64,000 nucleotides of DNA from Wyeomyia smithii (lineage: Eukaryota > Arthropoda > Insecta > Diptera > Culicidae): the NCBI RefSeq assembly GCF_029784165.1, contig NC_073696.1:90095310-90159309 (forward strand), given 5' to 3'. This document shows, piece after piece, positions 23,040 to 33,186 of this stretch (position 1 is its first letter; each line of letters starts with the position of its first letter). The translations under genes were made by a program, and so were the position numbers. The notes beneath the pieces were generated by a model that worked only from the letters and a program-made list of their open reading frames with translations, had not been told where the DNA came from and searched no databases.

Positions 23040-23912
23040 GTCTATGACCACCACCTCTGTAAAGGAACTCGTATGCCATGTTTAGTGGATATCAATTCAA
23101 GAGTTATGCCTACAAATATATACGGGTCATTCCATACGAAGTGTACATACCACTTGGACACAACTATCATATATTTTACCCAAAGAAAGGTGAAATTTAA
23201 AAACACTGCTGCAAAAGAAAAAAGATTTTTTTTATTTCTTTGTAACCAGAAAATTTTTGCAGAACAATTCCTAGAATTATTCTTTGGGATAGCAAATTAA
23301 CAGATATTTTCAATTAAATATGATGGTTTCATGAAAATTAAGATATTTGCAACTAAATTCGTGAAAAAGTCATATCTCGATTTCCCAAGGAACACGATGA
23401 AACTATCAAATTTAAAGAAAACGGGTTGCATTTGCCGAAAAATGCAAATTTAGTTATGAAAGTACAAAAGTAATTTAGTTGCCAACACTTCTGATCAAAA
23501 AATATATATTTTCTGGTTTGCTTGATTTATTTTCTTCAAAAATCACTAATCAGCATTTTTAGGATGTCTTAAATCTATAAATTGTAGGAAAAAGAAAAAC
23601 GTGGGGATTTTCCGAAGTCACACTAGATGAACAATTTACTTTATGTTCAGTTATGTGTAGATGAATAGAAATTATTCCTAGGCTGTTTTTTGTGATTTTT
23701 AACCTTCATGACATTTTTGATATTTCTGAAAATTATAACATTCAGAGTATTTTAAGATTTTTGATATTCTGGGCATTTTTAAAGGTTTTGACATATTCAA
23801 CATTTGTGTAGCAGTAGAGTTTTTTTTCTTCACATAGCAGTACATTTTGTTTGATACCTTTTTTATGCTTCTCACACACGAAATAGTTTATATATTATTT
23901 TTTAGTTCAAAT
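23040..23912. other. Unassigned AT-rich sequence
   Basis: No recognised gene, terminal repeat or tandem structure. Confidence 0.35.
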
Positions 23913-23924
23913 TGAACGTTTTAA
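23913..23924. repeat. Target-site duplication, left copy (RTE-like insertion)
   Basis: TGAACGTTTTAA is repeated exactly at 26,795-26,806. Confidence 0.85.
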
Positions 23925-23984
23925 TCGGACTAACGATTGGATCCTCGGAACATGGAACTGCCGTTCTCTCAATTTCCTAGGAAG

Positions 23985-24178
23985 TAGGGGCAAAGTCCCC
24001 ACAATTTACCCACCCACTAATCAACTAATTGTTTACGGGGTTTGTTATTGAATTATGTCAAATAATAATTTATTTTCAATCTCAGCTATTTCTTTTTAAT
24101 GTTTCAACACGGTTCTAAGAGTTGACACTATAATGCGAACAATTAAAAAAATATGTGGGCGAATTGTGAGTACTCGAA
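23985..24178. repeat. Possible MITE inserted in the RTE endonuclease
   Basis: The coding sequence breaks after NFLG and resumes at NKVGEFWARYP about 190 bp later. The intervening AT-rich piece starts with CCCCACAATTTACCCAC and ends with GTGGGCGAATTGTG, which are inverted relative to each other (12 of 14 bases). This suggests an inserted inverted-repeat element, but the ends and target duplication are not clear. Confidence 0.4.
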
Positions 24179-25121
24179 TAAAGTGGGCGAGTTCTGGGCT
24201 CGTTACCCTACCCGTATATTTTCCGAAGAATTGAAAACCCGCAAGTTCAACATCGTAGCGCTGCAGGAGGTATGCTGGAAAGGGACGACTTTGCGTACGT
24301 ATAGGGATGGACACACCATCTACCAGAGTTGTGGTGACGCACATGAGCTGGGAACAGCTTTTATAGTGATGGGTGCGATGCAGAAGCGGATAATTGGGTG
24401 GTGGCCGGTTAACCCCAGAATGTGCAGGTTAAGAATCAAGAGCCGATTCTTTACCATTAGCATTATAAACGAGCATAGCCCTCACCTCGAAAGTACTGAT
24501 GACGACAAAGACGAATTCTACGCCCAGTTTGAACGTGAATACGATCGCTGCCCAAAACATGATGTTAAGATTGTCATCGGGGATAACAACGCTCAGGTCG
24601 ATCAGGAGGAGGAATTTAGACCGGTAATTGGACGATTAAGCGCGCACCGGCTGACAAATGAAAATGGCCTAAGACTAATTGACTTCGCCGCCTCCAAGAA
24701 CATGACCATACGTAGCACCTTTTTCCAGCATAGCCTCCAACATCGGTAAACCTGGAGATCACCTAACCAAACAGAAACTCAAATTGACCACGTTTTGATA
24801 GATGGTCGGCACTTTTCAGACATTATTGACGTCAAAACACATTGGGGCGCTAACATCGACTCGGACCACTACCAAGTGATTGTAAAGATACGCCAAAGGC
24901 TATCCGTTGTGAACAACATACGGTACCGTTGCCCGCCAAGGTATAATCTCGCGCGGCTGAAGCAACCCGAAGTCGCCGAAAACTACGCGCTTTCTCTCGA
25001 AGCAGCATTGCCAGGAGAGGACGAGCTGGAAGAAGCCCCTCTAGAGGCCTACTGGAATACCGTCAAGTCAGCCATCAGCAGTGTAGCGGAGAACGTCCTA
25101 GATCGCGAAGTACCGAGTTGA
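24177..25121 (+). pseudogene. RTE-like endonuclease domain, broken
   Basis: The frame reads VGEFWARYPTRIF, then FNIVALQEVCWKG (catalytic Glu in LQE), the GDNNAQV box (usually GDFN or GDLN), TQIDHVLIDGRHFSDIIDV and IDSDHYQVIV (SDH motif), followed by the linker RYNLARLKQPEVAENYALSL. The domain nicks target DNA for primed reverse transcription. A TAA at 24,747-24,749 splits one continuous frame, so 24,153-24,749 and 24,795-25,121 are the same protein. A second stop at about 25,119 interrupts the linker before RNEWFDEECRQILDEKNAAR. The aromatic or leucine residue of GDFN is replaced by Asn. Confidence 0.8.
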
Positions 25122-26764
25122 CGTAACGAATGGTTTGACGAGGAATGTCGGCAGATATTGGATGAAAAGAACGCAGCGCGGACAGTAATGCTGCGGAGAG
25201 CCACCCGTCAGAACGCGGAGCGGTTCAAACAGAAACGGAGACAGCAAACCCAACTCTTCCACGGAAAAAAGCGCCGCCAGGAGGAGGGGGAGTGCGATAA
25301 ACGCCAACAGCTGTACCGCTTTCATGAAACATGAAAGTTTTATCAGAGATTCAACGCATCCCGCAAAGGCTTCATTTCGCGAGCCGAAATGTGCAGGGAT
25401 AAGGAGGGGAATATCTTGGCGGATGATCGTGAGGTGATCGAAAGGTGGAGACAGCACTTCAATGAACATCTGAATGGCGTACAGGCAGGAGACCAGAACA
25501 GCGGCGCAGGAGACTCTGTCGGTGCAGCAAGCAACGGAGATGTGCCTCCCCCATCGATAAGCGAAGTTAATGATGCTATCCACAGGCTTAAGAACAACAA
25601 GGCAGCTGGAAAGGACGGTATCGGAGCGGAGCTTCTCAAGATGTTCTCAAGTTGGCAAGTTGTCTGCGGAATGCCTACCGGAGGAGTGGGAGGATGGGGT
25701 TATTTGCCCCATCTACAAGAAAGGCGACAAGCTAGATTGTGAAAACTACCGAGCGATCACTATCCTGAATGCCGCCTACAAAGTGATATACCAAATAATT
25801 TTCCAGCGGTAGTCACCACTAACCAACAGATTCGTGGGAAGTTACCTGGCCGGCTTCATGGAGGGTCGGTCCACAACGGACCAGATCTCTACTCTGCGGC
25901 AGATCCTCCAAAAATGCCGCGAATACAGAGTCCCTACGCATCATCTCTTCATCGACTTCAAAGCCGCTTATGACACGATTAATCGAGAATTCTCGATGTA
26001 AACGGCTTCCCCGGGAAGCTAACCAGACTGATAAGGGCTACGATGGAGAATGCGCAGTGTTGGGTGAGGATTTCGGGTGGTCTATCTGACCCATTCAGAT
26101 CCCGCAGGGGACTTCGACAAGGTGATGGTCTTTCCTGCCTGCTGTTCAATATTGCGCTAGAAGGTGTTGTGAGGTAGTTGACGAGTTCGTGTTCCTTAGC
26201 ACAATGGTAACTGAGAACAACGATACCAGCCGTGAGATTAGGAGGCGAATCATCAGTAGGCGGGAGTCGTGCCTACTATGGGCTCCACAAAAAATTACGG
26301 TCGAAACGTCTGAATTCCCGCGCAAAGTACAAAACGCTTATTAGTCCGGTTGTTCTCTACGGGCATGAGACGTGGACAGTGTTTGAAGAGGACCTGCGAA
26401 TGCTCGGAGTTTTCGAACGACTGGTGCTAAGAATCATCTTTGGCGGTGTACAGGAGAACGGATGGGGAGACGGAGAATGAACCATGAGCTCGCGCCACTC
26501 TACGGTGAACCCAGCATCCATAAAGTGGCCAAATCTGGACGGACACGTTGGGCAGGGCACGTGGCGAGAACAACGGACAATTACCCTGCAAAATTGGTTC
26601 TCACCTCGAATCCGGTTGGTACGAGACGAAGAGGAGCACAAAGAGCAAGATGGTTAGACCAGGTGGGGCATAATCTTGCGAGTACGGAGTGCCCGCGGGA
26701 TTGGAGGCGGGCAGCCATGAACCGATCAAGTTGGCGGAATAATGTTGTACAGGCCATGTCTTAG
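25122..26764 (+). pseudogene. RTE-like reverse transcriptase, catalytic motif C deleted
   Basis: The linker continues to RLKNNKAAGKDGIGAELLK (25,570-25,640). A frameshift near 25,645 moves to EEWEDGVICPIYKKGDKLDC, with a stop at about 25,810 inside the frame. Next come LFIDFKAAYDTI (motif A, about 25,950) and GLRQGDGLSCLLFNIALEGV (motif B, about 26,110). The sequence then jumps at about 26,175 straight to VDEFVFLSTMV, so the segment carrying the ADD active-site box (roughly 70-80 residues in family members) is missing. RAYYGLHKKLRSKRLNSRAK, VLYGHETWT, RTRWAGHVAR and RRRGAQRARWLDQVGHNL finish the usual C-terminus, with another frame change near 26,465. Non-functional. Confidence 0.8.
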
Positions 26765-26794
26765 GACGTACGGCCATTCAAGTTAGTAAGTAAG

Positions 26795-26806
26795 TGAACG
26801 TTTTAA
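26795..26806. repeat. Target-site duplication, right copy (RTE-like insertion)
   Basis: Exact copy of 23,913-23,924. Confidence 0.85.
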
Positions 26807-26809
26807 ACC

Positions 26810-27125
26810 GCTCTACAGTTGGTTCTTTCACAACAACCCTTCTCTGCTTTAGTTTCCAAAAAACTTTATTTTATTGCAGTATGTTTGGTGAAGAGCCTGC
26901 TTCAACATAAAACTGCAATCAAACTGCAAGTTCAGATGATTCATGAAGATATATCTATATACTTAAGAGTAGCTTTTCACGTGGTTTTTCATGCGACTAA
27001 TTTAACGCTGATTTCAGAACGTATGCGGTTTATCTTTTCGCGGATTTCAGAACTTATGCAGTTTATGACTGCGCATTTTGAGATTTACGTGTTCTTTCAC
27101 GCTTTGGAATTCAGAGAAAAGAAAA
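26810..27125. other. Unassigned sequence
   Basis: Contains two partial copies of a (A/T)TTTCAGAAC(G/T)TATGC(G/A)GTTTAT block near 27,014 and 27,045. Nothing else is recognised. Confidence 0.35.
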
Positions 27126-27129
27126 GTTG

Positions 27130-27420
27130 TTTTGACGTAGAATTACGTCTTACGATAATATATGCAGGGCACCAATTTCATTATAGGGATCCAATTTCAA
27201 AAACCAAAAACATCGAGAGCGTCACAAAAATTGTCCAATTTCAACCGTTTTAAGCACAGTCAGTTTACAACCGATTTTCGTCATTTCTGCAGTAATCGAT
27301 TGGAAAATCAACCAAGCACCCGTCCAAATGCAGAAAGTTGTAATCTGATTGTTTGAACGATTGTACTATTGAAAATTGTCAAGCCTTGTCGAAACGAAAA
27401 TGCCGATCTCTGATTGGTCG
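27130..27420 (+). repeat. Dispersed upstream module starting GACGTAGAATTACGTC
   Basis: About 290 bp that recurs inverted at 63,470-63,775 and partly at 31,125-31,260 and 35,028-35,160. It begins with the near-palindrome GACGTAGAATTACGTC and includes CATCGAGAGCGTCACAAAAA, CCAATTTCAACCGTTTTAA and GTACTATTGAAAATTGT, ending with CTGATTGGTCG, a CCAAT-type box in reverse. In the 27-kb copy it lies directly upstream of an H2A-like ORF. In the 63-kb copy it is followed by a good TATA/initiator pair. It is therefore a candidate promoter-carrying duplicated segment rather than a simple transposon. Confidence 0.65.
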
Positions 27421-27473
27421 CACAATGGTTCTTTCCCTAACAAGGTCGACAGAATATACCTAGTTGACCAAGA

Positions 27474-27812
27474 ATGCGCGCTTTGTGGTTTATGTATAAT
27501 TCATTCAATGATTGTGCCGATACCACACGGACGTTGGTTGCTGATCGTGAAGAAGAAAGGAAAGCCGGGTTTCGATTTCTGGCTGATCGCGCTGGGCGCG
27601 TTGATATTGAAGCACCTGATTATCTGGCGGCTGTTATGGAGTTTTCGGTAACTGCAGAATTATTGGAAATGGCAGGCAATTCTACTAAAGAAAACGGGAG
27701 ACCTAGAATCATCCACGAATGGTTATCCGAAATGATGATAATTGAACAAACTTGCCAGTTTGTTACTGTTGTCAAATATAATAGCACCTGTTGGTGCTCC
27801 ACAATTATGTGA
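27474..27812 (+). CDS. Divergent histone H2A-like ORF lacking alpha-1 (probably a pseudogene)
   Basis: A 112-residue open frame from ATG to stop. Residues 31-36 (AGFRF) resemble the RAGLQF block. Residues 49-83 (DYLAAVMEFSVTAELLEMAG and onward to PRIIHEWL) align without gaps to the H2A alpha-2/alpha-3 region VYLAAVMEYLAAEVLELAG...RIIPRHL at about half identity, with many conservative changes (D/E, R/K, L/M, Y/F). The VGRIHRLLRKGNYAE alpha-1 segment is absent, so a normal histone fold with H2B is unlikely. After residue 90 the frame shifts: the other frame reads LNKLASLLLLSNI, like the H2A ELNKLL tail. Residues 1-30 are unlike H2A. Upstream are a CCAAT-type box and a weak TATAAT. It is most likely a decaying H2A copy, or possibly a short divergent variant. 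Confidence 0.6.
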   Translation: MRALWFMYNSFNDCADTTRTLVADREEERKAGFRFLADRAGRVDIEAPDYLAAVMEFSVTAELLEMAGNSTKENGRPRIIHEWLSEMMIIEQTCQFVTVVKYNSTCWCSTIM

Positions 27813-27984
27813 TTGAAGTGGTTAAGATTTTTCATAATGTGTAACAGACTGAAAACCGCAAATTTCAGCATTCGCAAGACAAGAAAAATTCAACATTACC
27901 TCAAGAATGTGTTGGTGGCCGGTTGTAATATATAATTGTTCTAGTGCTGGATGGCAGCAGATGACAGAAATGCAGCACTTACGC

Positions 27985-28180
27985 TATCGCGTCTCAAAAC
28001 AAAACGGTTATGGTTCGACATCACAGCAGAATTTTCACCTTCATACTCATGTCTACCGTCGGCAGTATTAAACACGCAACAATCTGCTTCCATGCGACAC
28101 GGGGACGGGAACATTTTTTCTTTCCAAGCCGCGCAACACGACACAATACATGTTTTTTCGTTGTCTTTATGAGAGCATTA
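27985..28180 (+). repeat. Diverged direct repeat, copy 1
   Basis: Blocks ACGGTTATGGTTCGACATCA, CAGCAGAATT, GACACGGGGACGGGAACAT and AGCCGCGCAACACGACACAA recur in order at 28,715-28,850. Copy 1 carries about 60 extra bases in the middle. It lies just downstream of the H2A-like ORF and no coding function was recognised. Confidence 0.55.
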
Positions 28181-28714
28181 TCGGTCCGGTTCGACAGAAT
28201 GTCCACAAGAAGTCATTTTTGTACATCCGTGCTACGAAACTGAGGAAAAACTTTAAAACTAAAAATAAAGGCGAAGCTTATCAAATGATCGCGAGCCAGA
28301 ATGTAGCATGGTATAACTGAAAATAATTTAGTCACACCTATTTTTCCAGTTATCCCATTCCACAACGTGCGAAAAATCTATGTCAGAGCGGATATCGCTC
28401 ACTATCTGGCCCTCGAAGCATTTATGCGATAAGTGAATGAAATTTCCAACTGCAGCAACCAGCCTTTTTCAAGGCTACTAATTGTATTTGGAAGAGCATA
28501 ATGAGTGGTTATTACTAAACTGCAACTTTGATTGCAGTTTGATGCTGCTGCAATTGCGCAGCAGTGTGATGTATATTACGATTCATTTAAACTGTGCATC
28601 ACAAGCGGTATATGCGAAACAAATCCGATTCCAAACAGAAAAGTTCAGCAATTTCTGCTCACGGTGCTGAGTCCGTTTTAGAAAATTCATAACACTTCAT
28701 TAACAAGGATGTAA

Positions 28715-28850
28715 CGTCTTGAAGAAGACGGTTATTGCTTGACATCACAGCATAATTGCGACCTTTATATCCGACACGAGAACGAGAACATCTTCTTACT
28801 TCAAGCCGTGCAACACACGATACATGTTATATTGTTGCCTTAATTAGGCA
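28715..28850 (+). repeat. Diverged direct repeat, copy 2
   Basis: Partner of 27,985-28,180 (ACGGTTATTGCTTGACATCA, GACACGAGAACGAGAACAT, AGCCGTGCAACACACGATAC). The copies are about 730 bp apart. Confidence 0.55.
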
Positions 28851-29005
28851 ACAATAGGTTGACAAGAGGAATGTAACAATTTACTTGGAGCAGCAAACGT
28901 ACGGCGGTCTGAACTTTCCGGCAAGTGTATTAGTAGAACGTTTGCTGTAATCCGCCAAACGGGAAGCAACCGAAAATGTTTCTCCTTACAACGAGGCTTG
29001 ACTAT

Positions 29006-29013
29006 AGTAGGTT
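29006..29013. repeat. 8-bp target duplication, left (hAT-like element)
   Basis: AGTAGGTT is repeated exactly at 30,817-30,824. Confidence 0.8.
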
Positions 29014-30816
29014 CAGGGCCGGCGTTTCATGTGGGTAGTATGGGTAGTAGTACCCACTCGGAAAATATCCATGTGGGTTCTTACCCATACGGAACTATCG
29101 GGAAAAACCGAAAAGAAATGTAATGTCGCGAGCGACAGATTTTTTCGATATCGTTGAGCGAGAGGTTAAAAATCTACATATTTATGTACAGTTGTAACTT
29201 TCTCGGGGAAAAGGATTATTTTTTTCATTGTTTCATTTACGATAGAGTTCTAAAGTTTTATGTTCTCGTAAAAATTTCCCATGCCTAATTTGAGCTCGAT
29301 CGGACTTCGGGAAGTAGAGCCTCAAAACGGTCAAAGTTACGGTTTTTTGATCGATGAAAGAAATGTTCGAGCTGGGAGTGTCTCTTGTATGTTCTGGTGT
29401 AGCTCGAGTCTTCCAACGCATGTCCCTGATATTTAATTTTTGTTTTTAAAACAAATTTTTGTGAATTTTTACGAAACAACATCAGATCTCTACATTTGCT
29501 ATTAAAAAAAATTTGATTTCGGGAACTTCAAGAACTACTCTTGTACATTTTTAAGTTGGTCAAAAATGTAAGACTTTCACGATTGTAAGTGAAACCTTAT
29601 CAGAAGTCCGATTAAGCTCAAATGTTGGATGGTGACTTTTTTCGAGAAGAAAAAATTGTTGTACCCTAACGTTTGCATTGAAAACATGCTCAAAAAATGC
29701 CGATTTTTCATGAGTTTACGCACTGACGAAACTACCCATGCAGTATCAATCAAAGTGACCCATGAGTCAGCAGAAAAAAATTGACTCGAACTCTAACCGT
29801 AATGGCGAAAACAATGAAATGTGCGCGATATATGAACGTAACCGGGAGGTCGGTGCAACCGGCCAAACAGTGGAAAAGTACCTGACGAACATGGACATCA
29901 AAAAGCGGCAGTCCCGTCCATTGGTCTCGGAGCTGCAGGCAATTATGCAGTGGCAGCGGCTGAATAAGATGGTCGAGTCGATTTTTCCGGCGAATCGCGA
30001 CATGATGGTGGTGGTCGACGTCGAGACCTATCTGGCAACGACTGGCAGGGCACTCCGTATTTTACTTCTCCCACGGAGGAAGTGTGCTCTGAGGTGAAAT
30101 TCATTTCACACACCCAAAGAAAGTGCTGCTGTGGCTGACAATCAGCGAGAAGCTCCGTACTGGCCGTGAACGGGGAAATTCATAGTACGAAGTGTCTGCC
30201 GCAAGTTGAGTCGTTCATCAAGAAATACCATAGGGGCGAAGACGCTATGCTCTGGCCGGATCTAGTGTCGGCCCACTACTCGAAGCAACCGTTGCTGAAA
30301 ATCAATGCGATACCCAGGGTGCATCCCATCCAGAGTTTTTGGGCAAACGAGAAACGTAAGACCTCCTCCAACAATTTTGTCGCGAAAATTGAGGAGGAAT
30401 TGATAAATAAAACGAAGAAAAACTCAAAAATATGCCGATACGCATGTTTTCGTCCACCATGACGAATCTTCCGGTAAACTCCCGGAAGGCCACTCGCAAG
30501 GGCGTGGAATTGGTTTTGCAAGTGAGCTTATATAAATACCTTCCATGGTAAATTCATTAAAATCAATTATCTGCCTTGGTTTTTTGCTATCACCATCCAT
30601 AAAAAAGTCAATATTTTTAATGCATACATTACTACTGAACAAAAGTCGTCAATCTAATTTCTCTAATTAATTAATTCTATTGGCACCCTATTTTTGATGT
30701 AAAATTATGTTCAGGTATCAGTAGGTCACCCCTCCCCGCCGGCTACGCCTTTGTCACCCATGAACCTTCCCTATTCCTTACTACCCACTCGGGAATATAA
30801 TGTGACGCCGGCCCTG
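29014..30816. mobile_element. hAT-like non-autonomous DNA transposon containing a mariner relic
   Basis: An 1,803-bp element with inverted ends CAGGGCCGGCGT and ACGCCGGCCCTG, flanked by an exact 8-bp duplication. The CAGGG-type ends and 8-bp duplication are hallmarks of the hAT superfamily. Subterminal GGGTAGTA(C)/TACTACCC blocks are also inverted. No hAT transposase motif is seen. The only coding remnant is a Tc1/mariner transposase (29,779-30,465), so a mariner probably inserted into, or was captured by, this element. Confidence 0.8.
29779..30465 (+). pseudogene. Tc1/mariner transposase pseudogene, copy 1
   Basis: The frame 29,762-30,097 reads MDIKKRQSRPLVSELQAIMQ (helix-turn-helix to catalytic-domain linker) and MMVVVDVETYL. 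After a frameshift the other frame gives DWQGTPYFTSPTEEVCSEVK. The frame 30,166-30,462 reads NGEIHSTKCLPQVESFIKKY, LWPDLVSAHYSK, HPIQSFWANEKR and NNFVAKIEEELINK. These match a DD(E/D) mariner-type transposase in order. The second catalytic Asp is present (WPD). The usual DE(S/K) of the first site reads VE, and the PIE(D/N)FW motif reads PIQSFW, so at least the third acidic residue is lost. The N-terminal DNA-binding domain is missing. Inactive. Which mariner subfamily it belongs to cannot be decided here. Confidence 0.75.
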
Positions 30817-30824
30817 AGTAGGTT
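30817..30824. repeat. 8-bp target duplication, right (hAT-like element)
   Basis: Exact copy of 29,006-29,013. It is also present after the duplicated right end at about 34,716. Confidence 0.8.
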
Positions 30825-31124
30825 TGACCTGTTGTGAAAATTTCCTGGCTCCTTTGTCGCTTGTCTCTGGTGCCATCTCAATGATGATACATTTGTTGGC
30901 AGGTACACAGTTGACGATAAAATAATGCGCTTTCACGCTCAAATTTCGCTTATATACCGACAAACTGTGAGCAGCGTAACCCATCCTCTTTTTCGTATTC
31001 CTAAATTCTATCAATTTCGCGGCGCCGCCTTCGTTATGGTGTAAGTCCTCCGTAGATGTGTAAGGAAATCATACTACTTTTTATTTTTCTTTCAACAGAG
31101 TCAACTTGAGCACATCGATTAGTG

Positions 31125-31450
31125 CGTTTTCGACATAGAATTACGTCTCACGGCAACATATATAGTGGTGCAAATTGTAAAACCGAAAGCATCGAGAGCG
31201 TCACGAATATTGCCCACTTTCAAAAGTTCTAAACTCAGCCAGTTTCCAACGGATTCCGTTTATTTTTAAAGCAAAAATAATATACAAAACATATACGGAA
31301 CAATATATCGCTTCACACCATTAAAATGGTCAACCCTAATCGAGTGTATTTCCAAAGCTATTGCAAAAAAATATTGACATAAGACAGGCTGTCGTAATTC
31401 TACGTTAACCTTGCGGACGTTTCTTATAAACAACCTCTTCCACTTTTTTT
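31125..31450 (+). repeat. Partial GACGTAG-module plus adjoining repeat
   Basis: GACATAGAATTACGTCTCAC at 31,130 starts a diverged copy of the module at 27,130. The following 31,300-31,445 segment (GTATTTCCAAAGC, GACAGGCTGTCGTAATTCTA, AACAACCTCTTCC) has an inverted copy at 62,187-62,310. Confidence 0.6.
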
Positions 31451-32298
31451 TTTTACATGGCATGTTGGTAATGGTTTTCCATTTTTCAACCGTTTGTTTA
31501 GAGTGTTCGATGAGTTTACTTTATGTAATCATTACATGAATATTCACTGATTTGACCTGACCCTTTTGTATTTTTGCCTGATTTTCATCTCGACTCGCAG
31601 GTGGAAATAACACTGCTGTTTATTTTTTTCTCGACTGTAATAAGCAGAAATGATTGAAATGTTCTAGCAAATGCAGTTTCTTCTACGCGGATTTTGTACC
31701 ATGCCTTTAATCATATCAAGTGTCTAGGTCACCATTTGGCCACATGCAAATATGAGTACCCTGCAACTTCTTAAATGGATGTTGAACTAATATGCCTACA
31801 TTGGTGAAAGACGAAGCTATGTATTCGAGGAAAAGCTCAACTTGTAGATCACGTCGTCTGGGAGCAAGAAGGAAGAGACCATAATTCGAAAGAAATAAAA
31901 TTTAAAGAGGGTGATCGAACAACAAACGTCTTATTTTGACGTTGACTAACGTCTATATCGAAGTTAGGCCCCTGAATTTTAAAATCTAGTAATTCAACCA
32001 GGGAAAACCAGAGAAAATTGGTCAGGTTTTGAGCGCTTATTTTGCAGTCATCTATAATCAGGTTTTCGAGATTTTGGCATCAATCGATCAGAAATTCTTT
32101 TACGGTTAAATTTATGTAACAAAAACAAACTATTGTTTGAGATACACTATTGAAAAATTGGTAATTAATATCGATTGTCTAAATCATACCGCGCAGCCAA
32201 TCACTACCTCTCTTCCCAAGCACAGTCGACACTAACGGATACAATCGATCTGACTTTGTTGTCATTGTTGTTGTCACTTTCTGTTTCCGATGTTTATG

Positions 32299-33080
32299 CT
32301 GCTGCTAGCGGAAAAAACTTGCAAATATGCATCTTTTTGTTGGTGTTAATTTTACGACAGCGGCCGGCGCCCCATCATTCTGATTCCAAAACCGCACCAG
32401 TGACATGCGGACGCTAGGTGATAGCAGCTGAAAGGAGGAAATACAAAATAGTACCGGTCATCTCGTGCCGGTTTCACCCGTTATGCTGGTGGCTTTAGTA
32501 GTAAATGGCTACTGCAAAACACTGCAAACAAATGGCTGGAATTCTGGACGGACTAACCAGGAAACTATAATCGGCAACTGGCACCTTTTGTTGCCTCGAA
32601 ATTTTGTTACAGAAGCGGCTAATTGAATTTTCTGTTTTACCAAATGCTGCTGCTAGCGGAAAAAACCTTGCAAAAATGCATGTTTGTGTTGGTGTTAATA
32701 TCATGACAGCGGCCGGCGCAGCTTTCAAGAAACATTTGTCTCTACCATCCCATCATCTAAGTAGCCCATCCCTCTTTCTATTTATCTGACGAAGCCTTGG
32801 TATAAAACGTATCGTTCGAACATTTCACCCCATCAGTTTCATTATTAAACCGTACCGGATACATACGGACGCTCGGTGTTAGCAGCTAAAAGGAGGAAAA
32901 ACAAAATAGTTTCGGTCATCTCGTGCCAGTTTCACCTGTTATGCTGGTGGCTGTTAGTAATAAATGGCTACTGCAAAATACTAAAATGGCTGGAATTCTG
33001 GACGGACTAACCAGTAAACGAGAATAATCGGCAACTGGTACCTTTTGGTGCCTCGAAATTTTGTTACAGAAGTTTTGTAA
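32299..33080 (+). repeat. Imperfect tandem duplication inside segment C
   Basis: Two copies of a unit starting TGCTGCTGCTAGCGGAAAAA (32,299 and 32,647) and continuing through CGGACGCT(A/C)GGTG, CATCTCGTGCC, GGCTGGAATTCTGGACGG and CCTCGAAATTTTGTTACAG. The second copy carries about 115 extra bases (32,720-32,840) that include the TATAAAA element. The copies are visibly diverged. Confidence 0.75.
32801..32837 (+). promoter_or_regulatory. TATA plus TCAGT initiator-type core promoter
   Basis: TATAAAACG at 32,801 is followed by CATCAGTTTC with TCAGT at 32,833, the arthropod initiator sequence, about 32-34 nt downstream. No open frame of note follows, so the transcript, if any, is unknown. Confidence 0.35.
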
Positions 33081-33186
33081 AAAAGCGTTGCAATTCCCTC
33101 TACTATTTGCTTCAATGGAATATTTTTTTTTTATAAGAATACGGTAGTCAACGTCATGCGGTCGTGTCTTGAATACCACCCTCCTA

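Larger units (their letters stand above)
23925..26794 (+). mobile_element. RTE-like non-LTR retrotransposon, 5'-truncated and internally deleted
   Basis: A 2.87-kb insertion between exact 12-bp duplications. It begins inside the endonuclease domain (ILGTWNCRSLNFLG at about 23,940), ends 35 bases past the ORF2 stop, and terminates in a short GTAAGTAAG-type tail as many RTE elements do. Stops, frameshifts and a deletion of the RT catalytic box show it is inactive. Confidence 0.85.
29777..31937 (+). repeat. Segmental duplication block B, copy 1
   Basis: From TTGACTCGAACTC at 29,781 to ACAAACGTCTTATTTT at about 31,937 this block is nearly identical to 33,678-35,836. I count about 20 differences by eye over 2.15 kb, with a constant offset of about 3,900. 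It includes the mariner relic, the right hAT end and the GACATAGAATTACGTC module. Confidence 0.9.
31938..33186. other. Segment C, present once, lost from the second duplicate copy
   Basis: Lies between block B copy 1 and block A copy 1. In the second copy, B and A are joined directly in a run of T. It contains an internal tandem duplication (32,299-33,080) and a TATA-type promoter, and no recognised gene. Confidence 0.7.
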
